Shown here in pieces: positions 58,780 to 64,000 of a stretch of DNA of 64,000 nucleotides. The translations under genes were made by a program, and so were the position numbers. This DNA is from Truepera sp965215315 (GTDB lineage Bacteria; Deinococcota; Deinococci; Deinococcales; Trueperaceae). The DNA is taken from NCBI GenBank assembly GCA_965215315.1, contig CBDCDB010000008.1, positions 248,001 to 312,000 on the forward strand, written 5' to 3'. The notes under the pieces are model-generated. The model saw nothing but the letters and a program-made list of their open reading frames with translations. It was not told where the DNA came from and did no database searches. Within the stretch, counting starts at the first letter, position 1; each line of letters opens with the position of its first letter.

Positions 58780-58872
58780 GCGCGATGAGTAGGGTGTTTC
58801 CAAGCTGTGCTCGCTGTTCCAGCTTCTATTTCTAACATGTTGCACTGCGCTAGGATAGTAGCGGAGGTTTTC

Positions 58873-60048
58873 GTGAAACGAAAATATATCTCAATTACCC
58901 TCGCCCTGACTCTCCTTACCCTGCTCATTGCCTGCGGTAGCCCGACTACGACACTGCCCGGTGAGCCGACGCCGCCGAGATTGCCTGACGGCCTGATTGC
59001 GGGTCAGTGGACGGCTTTTGAACCGGGAGGTGACACGGTTTGTGCCGACGGCTCGGATTATACCTATTACGTGCGGCCCGGTACGGTCAATAAACTCGTG
59101 GTGGATTTTGAAGGGGGCGGCGCGTGCTGGAACGGTGGGACGTGCGGTGGCCCTTTCTACACATCTACGAGCAGTAGCGCACCGGGCACGGCGAACTCGC
59201 AAGAAGAAGTAGGTCTTTACGACCATACCGACGAGCGAAATCCGGTGAAAGACTGGTATCATGTCTATATCACCTACTGCACAGCTGATATTCATCTTGG
59301 GGACAGCGTACAAACTTACGAGACTGGGGAAGGCCCCATAACCATCAATCACAAAGGTCAGAAGAACGTCGCAGCGGTTTTAGACTGGGTTGAAGACAAT
59401 TTCGAAGCGCCCGAAGACATTTTCATGACGGGTTGCAGTGCCGGAGCCTACGGCGCGGCGCTCTACACGCCCCAAATCGCAGCCGCCTACCCGGACGCCA
59501 ATGTGACCGAACTTGGTGATTGCGGCGCAGGTGTCATTCCTGAAGCGTTTGCCGTGGGCGAAGACGGACTCAACCGCTGGAACATAGGTGCAGTCTTACC
59601 AGACGGCGTTGACTTAGCTGACGGCGTACCTACGACATTTTTGGCAGACGCTTACGTTGCTATCGGCAAAGCTTACCCGGACGTGACTTTGGCGCAGTAC
59701 AACAGCGCATTTGACAACATCCAGATATTGTTTTACGGGCTTCAACTCGGCCTCGATCTCACCGACCCGACAGCACAAGAGGCTGCGTTAACGGGTTGGG
59801 CTATGGGTCTAGGAACGTCGTTAGAGCAAATTCAGACGGGTTTGCCGGGGCAGTTCTCGAGCTACACCTCGCTGTTAGACGATAACGACAATCCGCTCGA
59901 CGGCACCACGCACTGCGTTATTACCAAACCTGAGTTTTACACCCTGACAACAAGCGGCGTTTCATTCGTAGAATGGCTAAACCGCCTGCTCAACGACGAC
60001 GCGCCCCCCGCATCAGTTGTGACCGACGCCATTCCCATGCCGAGCTAG
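58873..60048 (+). CDS. Pectinacetylesterase/NOTUM-like lipoprotein
   Basis: 391 residues from GTG 58873, which has GGAGG 5 nt upstream and starts a lipoprotein signal (lipobox LLIAC). NKLVVDFEGGGACWNGGTCG carries the oxyanion-hole glycines; VYITYCTADIHLGD and the nucleophile elbow DIFMTGCSAGAYGAALY (Ser in GCSAG) are diagnostic of the pectin acetylesterase family. The late DGTTHCVITKPEFY holds the catalytic His. Bacterial members are esterases of uncertain substrate. Overlaps pgl by 4 bp at the 3' end, convergently. Confidence 0.88.
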   Translation: MKRKYISITLALTLLTLLIACGSPTTTLPGEPTPPRLPDGLIAGQWTAFEPGGDTVCADGSDYTYYVRPGTVNKLVVDFEGGGACWNGGTCGGPFYTSTSSSAPGTANSQEEVGLYDHTDERNPVKDWYHVYITYCTADIHLGDSVQTYETGEGPITINHKGQKNVAAVLDWVEDNFEAPEDIFMTGCSAGAYGAALYTPQIAAAYPDANVTELGDCGAGVIPEAFAVGEDGLNRWNIGAVLPDGVDLADGVPTTFLADAYVAIGKAYPDVTLAQYNSAFDNIQILFYGLQLGLDLTDPTAQEAALTGWAMGLGTSLEQIQTGLPGQFSSYTSLLDDNDNPLDGTTHCVITKPEFYTLTTSGVSFVEWLNRLLNDDAPPASVVTDAIPMPS

Positions 60049-60761
60049 GCAGTCTCTTCAGCTGAATCTGGTAAGGTCAACTCGACATCGGTCAGCCACA
60101 GAACTTCGTCTTGGGCGCGAATGGCCCTGGCCGGAGTCTGGTCATAGTTGGGTAAATCTTCGGGGGAGAGGGTGCGCTCTAAAGCCGCCCTTTTCCCCTC
60201 ACCCTGAACCAAAAACGCAACCGTGCGGCTCCGGCTGAGTGTACCTACCGTCAGGCTCAGCCGCGTTTCTTTACCGGGCGGTTTAACGACCGTCGTCAAA
60301 CCCTCATCGAAGACCGCGCCGGTTCCGGGAAACAAACTCGCGGTGTGGGCGTCGTCGCCCAAGCCCAAAAAGGTCAGGTCGAACGGGGCTTCGCTCAAAA
60401 ACGTTTGCAGCGTGTCGCCCAGATTCATCGCGGCAGTTTCCGGGTCGCCCTCAGTGTAAGGCCACGGGTAAATGTTCTCCGGGGGTACCGGAACTCGGTC
60501 TAGTAGCGCCTTTTTCGCCGCGCCGTAATTGCTGTCGGGGTGATCGTGGGGTACAAACCGCTCATCGCCCCAAAAGACGTGGGTGTCTTTCCAAAATGGT
60601 GCGTCGGCGTGTTCGGCGGCGAGCTGGTCGTACATTTTGAGCGGCGTCGAACCGCCTGACAGAACGACCACAAAGCGGCCCTTTTCGGCGACGCTCGCCC
60701 CGGCTTTTTTAACGAACAGGGTTACAGCGGCCTGCGTGACATCTTTAACATACTGAATCAT
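60045..60761 (-). CDS. pgl: 6-phosphogluconolactonase
   Basis: Second enzyme of the oxidative pentose-phosphate pathway, 238 residues. VVLSGGSTPLKMYDQLA, VFWGDERFVPHDHPDSNYG and FLGLGDDAHTASLFPGT are the family signatures. GAAAGGA lies 7 nt before the ATG. Monocistronic; zwf and gnd are not in the window. The 170-bp gap to the HD gene contains an imperfect GGTGTATC direct repeat and two CTCGAG sites, nothing more. Confidence 0.95.
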   Translation of the reverse strand: MIQYVKDVTQAAVTLFVKKAGASVAEKGRFVVVLSGGSTPLKMYDQLAAEHADAPFWKDTHVFWGDERFVPHDHPDSNYGAAKKALLDRVPVPPENIYPWPYTEGDPETAAMNLGDTLQTFLSEAPFDLTFLGLGDDAHTASLFPGTGAVFDEGLTTVVKPPGKETRLSLTVGTLSRSRTVAFLVQGEGKRAALERTLSPEDLPNYDQTPARAIRAQDEVLWLTDVELTLPDSAEETA

Positions 60762-60916
60762 CAGTTTATTCCTTTCACTATGTCTCTCGAGTCTAAACGA
60801 AACGACGCCGGTGTATCTCGGTGTATCAGCGTCCTGCCTCGCTGGTCTCTTATTGACACCAAAACAAAACGGGTAAAGCTCGAGGCGTCCGTTTCTAAAT
60901 CATCTCTCGACCCGCT

Positions 60917-60925
60917 TGCTAAACT
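60917..60925 (+). promoter_or_regulatory. Extended -10, leaderless promoter of the HD gene
   Basis: TGCTAAACT (60917-60925), 6 nt before ATG 60932. Confidence 0.5.
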
Positions 60926-60931
60926 GTTCAG

Positions 60932-61531
60932 ATGAGTTCATCAGAGACCCTAACACGTGAAGCTGTAGTTGTCCTCATGGAGAGCTGGACGGCATCGGAA
61001 AACCTACGTAAGCACATGCTTTCGGTCGAGTCGGCGACAGCGGCCTACGCCCGTAAACTTGAGGGTGATGAAACCCTGTGGCGCGTCGCCGCCCTACTGC
61101 ACGATTTCGATTACGAAAAATATCCGACGCCGGACGAAACCGGACATCCTTATGTGGGCGTAAATTACTTGCGTGAACACAGCTATCCGGAAGAGGTGCT
61201 AGACGCTATCATGGGCCACGCGGACTATACCGGCGTCCCCCGTAAAACGCCGCTCGCTAGGGCGCTCTACGCCTGCGATGAACTCACCGGCCTGATTACC
61301 GCTGCGACGCTTGTGCGGCCCGACAAAGATGTGCGGAGTGTCGAGCTGAAAAGCCTCAAAAAGAAGTTTAAGGATAAAGCGTTTGCGCGGGGCGTCAACC
61401 GTGAAGACGTGGTGCGCGGGGCTGATGAGCTAGGTATAGAGTTGTGGGAGCATGTGGCGTTTGTTTTGGCGGCGATGCAAGCGGACGCCGTAAAACTTGG
61501 TTTAGACGGTTCTCTAGCGGTACAAAAGTAG
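60932..61531 (+). CDS. HD-domain protein (HDIG-type)
   Basis: 199 residues. The HD motif is AALLHDFDYEKYPTPDETGH (about residues 52-71), preceded by the first His in RKHMLSVESATAAYA, with the later conserved MGHADYTG and YACDELTGLI. This is the small uncharacterised HDIG group found widely in bacteria; it probably has metal-dependent phosphohydrolase activity on a nucleotide. One nt separates its stop from the next (broken) gene. Confidence 0.9.
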   Translation: MSSSETLTREAVVVLMESWTASENLRKHMLSVESATAAYARKLEGDETLWRVAALLHDFDYEKYPTPDETGHPYVGVNYLREHSYPEEVLDAIMGHADYTGVPRKTPLARALYACDELTGLITAATLVRPDKDVRSVELKSLKKKFKDKAFARGVNREDVVRGADELGIELWEHVAFVLAAMQADAVKLGLDGSLAVQK

Positions 61532-61532
61532 T

Positions 61533-62053
61533 GTGAAACTGGTGATGTTGTACGGCCCGCCTGCGGTGGGGAAGTTGAGCGTAGCGCAAGCATTGGCGGC
61601 TCGTACCGGGTTCCGGGTGCTGCACAATCATCTATTTATCAACCTGTCCAATGCGCTTTTTAAGTTTGGTGGGGCGCAACATCGGGCGTTCGCCGTTTGC
61701 GTGAAATAAGTTTGGAGACGGCTCAGGCTGCAAACCTCCCCGGCATCATCCTGACTTATGTCTACGCCAGGGACCGCGACGCCTATATTTTAGGCTTGTG
61801 TGATTGGGCCGAGGCTCGAGGTGATGAGGTCTTTCTAGTTCAGCTGAGTTGTGCTGAAGAGACGCTCGAGGCCCGCGTTACACAACCTTCACGCAGCGCG
61901 TTCGACAAGTTGACGACCGTTTCCGGTTTACGGGAAAAGTTGGTGTTGCTCTCTGAACCTTTCGGTCAGGTTGAGGGGCGCACGAGTTTGTCTCTCTCAA
62001 CTGACGCGCTGACACCGGAAGAAGTAGCGGAAACCATCCAAAGTCATCTGTAG
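61533..62053 (+). pseudogene. P-loop kinase (shikimate-kinase-like), frameshifted
   Basis: GTG 61533 begins KLVMLYGPPAVGKLSVAQAL (Walker A), then FRVLHNHLFINLSNALFKFG, but this frame ends at TAA 61707. The rest, from RRLREISLETAQAANLPGII at about 61690 to the TGA/TAG end at 62053 (EVFLVQLSCAEETLEARV), continues two frames over. The two parts fit one nucleoside/small-molecule kinase of about 170 residues (AAA_33-like). The break lies between about 61675 and 61697, in GGGCGTTCGCCGTTTGCG. A one- or two-base indel would repair it. Confidence 0.72.
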
Positions 62054-62181
62054 TTCGCTGTAAAACCCGAAGCCGTTACCGAGTAGGCGCAAAACCTTGA
62101 CTTCTGATACCTAATCATTTAAGGTAACAGAACCGACGATAGAAATAGTAGCGACGCCTTTACTTGAAAGGGATGTAACCC

Positions 62182-62715
62182 GTGAGAGAGACCTTAGCTG
62201 TAAAACCCCTCGAGGGTTATCCACCAGAAATAGGCGTCTGGCTCTGGGCTATGGCAGAAGCCCGTAAAAAGACGAAAGCCTACGTTGGTGGGATAGATCA
62301 GAACATCGTAGATTGGGCTGGGCCGGAAGGCAATGAAAACAGTATCGGCACCTTGCTCTATCACATTGCCGCAGTAGAGCTGGGCTGGCTTCACTTCGAT
62401 GTGCTGGAACAACCCGAGCGTTTCCCCGAAGCTGATTTCCCTTTTGAAATGTTTTCCGAAAGCCGAATAACTCCGGTTATGGGCGTTTCTTTAGACGACC
62501 ATCTGGCAAGACTGGACAGAAGTAGGGCGATTTTCTTGGAGCGCATCAAAGAAATCAGCCTTGCGGATTGGTCGAAGTTGCGCAGCCCGGAAGGTGAAGA
62601 TTACGACGTCAGCCCTGCTTGGATGGTCTTTCACCTGGTCGAACACGAAGCGGGTCACGCGGCGCAAATCGGCGTGATGAAAAAGCGGGCACGCGCCGCC
62701 GTAGGAGAGAGTTAG
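62182..62715 (+). CDS. DinB superfamily protein 1
   Basis: 177 residues, four-helix bundle metal protein. Metal-type histidines in GTLLYHIAAVELGWLHFDVL and LVEHEAGHAAQIGVMKKRA; the middle has VSLDDHLARLDRSRAIFLER. GAAAGGGAT precedes the GTG start. DinB proteins are numerous in Deinococcus; many are putative thiol transferases. The reaction is unknown. Confidence 0.88.
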   Translation: MRETLAVKPLEGYPPEIGVWLWAMAEARKKTKAYVGGIDQNIVDWAGPEGNENSIGTLLYHIAAVELGWLHFDVLEQPERFPEADFPFEMFSESRITPVMGVSLDDHLARLDRSRAIFLERIKEISLADWSKLRSPEGEDYDVSPAWMVFHLVEHEAGHAAQIGVMKKRARAAVGES

Positions 62716-62796
62716 CTAGATGTTTCAAAGTTAGAACCTTGTTGTTCAAATGACTAAAAGCCTTTGCAAAAGACGATTGTTTCGGGAGATAGTTTT

Positions 62797-63306
62797 ATGA
62801 ATGAGAGCTTGCAGCAGATTTTGTGGAACCAGTTCGGCGGCGCGTTGCAGATGTTAGAAAACGCCATCGTCGCCTGTCCAGCGGAAGTCTGGGGAGCTGA
62901 GAGAGAGTTTCATGCGTTTTGGAATTTGACGTACCACACGCTGTTCTGGACCGATTACTACTTTTCAGAAATGACGGAAGCGGATTTTCAGCCTCCTATA
63001 CCATTTACTAAAAATGAATTTGACCCGGAGGGGATTCTGCCGGAGAGGGTGTATACGAAAGAGGAGCTGCTCGAGTACCTCGAGTTCGTCTGGAAACAAA
63101 GCCGTACCTTCATCAAAAGTTTGACACCCGAAAAAGCGCAGAAGCGTTTTGCTGGGGAGTACCGAGATTTCAGTTTGCTCGAGCTGACCCTCTACAACAC
63201 CCGGCATGTTCAGCACCACGCGGCGCAGCTTAACCTACTTTTACGGCAGCATGTTGACTATGCGCCGGGCTGGGCGTCGCTGCCGAAACGGGGGTTGGAG
63301 AACTAG
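62797..63306 (+). CDS. DinB superfamily protein 2
   Basis: 169 residues from ATG 62797 (GGGAG upstream); an in-frame start 33 nt earlier is less likely. FWNLTYHTLFWTDYYFSEMT and LYNTRHVQHHAAQLNLLLRQ carry the metal histidines of the DinB_2 type, and the LLEYLEFVWKQSRTFIKSL helix is between them. Only weakly similar to DinB 1, so not a recent duplication. Confidence 0.86.
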   Translation: MNESLQQILWNQFGGALQMLENAIVACPAEVWGAEREFHAFWNLTYHTLFWTDYYFSEMTEADFQPPIPFTKNEFDPEGILPERVYTKEELLEYLEFVWKQSRTFIKSLTPEKAQKRFAGEYRDFSLLELTLYNTRHVQHHAAQLNLLLRQHVDYAPGWASLPKRGLEN

Positions 63307-63315
63307 ACCGTAAGG

Positions 63316-63329
63316 GAGGCTCGAGCCTC
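63316..63329. terminator. 14-bp perfect palindrome between convergent genes
   Basis: GAGGCTCGAGCCTC: a 5-bp stem around TCGA, or a cruciform/protein site. It sits midway between the DinB 2 stop and the lepB end; there is only a weak T tract on either side. Confidence 0.35.
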
Positions 63330-63343
63330 TAAAATCGTAACGT

Positions 63344-64000
63344 TTAGTTTGCGGCTTGACTCGTTGCTGGCACTTCGTCAAACGCAGCGGGTGGGTTTAA
63401 TAGCCGCCAGTTCCAGCTCCCATCGCGGCGCGGCGGCCAAATGACGGCGGTCGCTTGTCCGGCAATCGAAAGGCTCGTCACCGGGCCGAAGTAGCGCGAA
63501 TCTTCGCTGCCGCCCTTGCTCGACTCGCGGTTGTCACCCATCAAAAAGTAACGCCCTTCGGGGATAACGAGTTCGTGTAAAAAGGGTGTGCCGCTCCGTG
63601 CATCTGCCGGAATCGGAGCGAGCGCGGCGATGGTGCTGCCGTAGTAGAGCTGCGTTTCTTTGTTGTCTATCGGAGCGGGGCCGCCGTTGTTGGGGTCGTA
63701 AGTACCGAAGATCAAGCCTTGAAAGCCGGTGACTTTGCCGTCTTGTGCGGTGATGACCGGGTAGTTGATGGGGTCAGGCGTGATTTCACCTGTGCTCGAG
63801 ATAAAGCTTTGGTCGATGGCGACGCCGTTGACGTAAACCTGACCGTCTTGAATATAAAAGTGGTCGCCGGGTCTGGCGATCACGCGTTTGATAAAAAATG
63901 ATGGCCTTCCGCCGTTTTCTTGTAACGTTGGTGAATTGGCGGGTTCGCGCACGACCACGATGTCGCCGCGGTCGTACTCGCCCAATACGCCCGCTCGCCG
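63344..64000 (-). CDS. lepB: Signal peptidase I, 5'-truncated by the window edge
   Basis: C-terminal two thirds of a type I signal peptidase; the frame is open through base 64000, so the start, the membrane anchor and the catalytic serine lie outside. GDIVVVREP and FIKRVIARPGDHFYIQDGQV contain the catalytic lysine (KRVIARPGD). The box E signature is MGDNRESSKGGSEDSRYFG. A long insertion (ITPDPINYPVITAQDGKVTG and following) between the two is typical of Deinococcota and cyanobacterial-type enzymes with larger caps, as far as I recall. Confidence 0.92.
   Translation of the reverse strand, partial: RRAGVLGEYDRGDIVVVREPANSPTLQENGGRPSFFIKRVIARPGDHFYIQDGQVYVNGVAIDQSFISSTGEITPDPINYPVITAQDGKVTGFQGLIFGTYDPNNGGPAPIDNKETQLYYGSTIAALAPIPADARSGTPFLHELVIPEGRYFLMGDNRESSKGGSEDSRYFGPVTSLSIAGQATAVIWPPRRDGSWNWRLLNPPAAFDEVPATSQAAN

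Noticed and set aside
1..64000. tRNA, rRNA, CRISPR, insertion sequences, integrases and phage genes
   Set aside because: Looked for cloverleaf-type TpsiC arms, regular spacers and transposase motifs by eye; none were found. A tRNA could still be missed without a covariance search.

Overview
The window fits a chromosomal segment of a Deinococcota (Deinococcus-Thermus) bacterium; no species can be named. The grounds are: menaquinone synthesis by the futalosine route (mqnE, mqnA); two DinB-superfamily proteins; several lipobox lipoproteins and a protein with a likely C-terminal beta-barrel; and about twelve genes on both strands in which a TAnnnT -10 box lies only 5-7 nt before the start codon. 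That last arrangement, leaderless transcription, is known to be common in Deinococcus. GC is high but moderate (roughly 57% by eye). Two short words are strikingly frequent: the palindrome CTCGAG and the core CGTAAA/TTTACG.

Layout. 1-4.2 kb: 3' part of mqnE, a small membrane protein, mqnA, an MFS transporter and a Nif3-like protein. 4.3-10 kb (minus): complete yejABEF-type peptide importer. 10.2-13.3 kb: uvrC, a DedA protein and a GNAT acetyltransferase. 13.5-17.5 kb: catabolic cluster with a frameshifted SMP-30 gene, N-acyl-D-amino-acid deacylase, D-threonine-aldolase-like enzyme and RidA. 17.6-19.5 kb: MoxR ATPase and DUF58 pair. 19.6-26.7 kb: myo-inositol operon iolB-A-C-J-D-E behind one promoter with a dyad. 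26.9-30.1 kb: two BmpA/YufP-type permeases, the first unusually long. 30.3-33.6 kb: malQ, a LysE gene broken by one amber codon, and prs. 33.7-38.7 kb: fasciclin-CAP lipoprotein, a NatAB-like ABC exporter, an FMN-oxidase-like protein without its catalytic residues, and a small exported protein. 38.9-41.5 kb: alpha/beta-hydrolase lipoprotein converging on a DUF2089/DUF4097/small-protein operon. 41.7-49.2 kb: MFS transporter, ruvA-HIT-hypothetical, a broken PH-domain gene, eutBC, ald and truB. 49.3-52.2 kb: the standout locus. 52.2-60 kb: exported enzymes (GH6 lipoprotein, two paralogous propeller lipoproteins, an 889-residue peptidase-propeller-barrel protein, a pectinacetylesterase-like lipoprotein). 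60-64 kb: pgl, HD protein, broken P-loop kinase, two DinB proteins and the 3' part of lepB.

The most interesting locus is 49.29-52.19 kb. A small XRE-type regulator has an 18-bp palindromic operator between its -35 and -10. It is followed by five tandem, translationally coupled paralogous membrane proteins of 152-178 residues. All five share a central DERQ motif and an AWLEP(D/N)P signature just before a short polar tail. A clean terminator closes the unit. DUF2178-like DERQ membrane proteins beside small XRE regulators are a known theme; a five-member array with this tail signature is not one I recognise.

Four genes carry clear single lesions: an amber codon, a 4-bp tandem duplication and two frameshifts. 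A fifth seems to have lost its stop codon. This is either recent gene decay or, for some, sequencing error. I saw no rRNA, tRNA, CRISPR array, insertion sequence or prophage.
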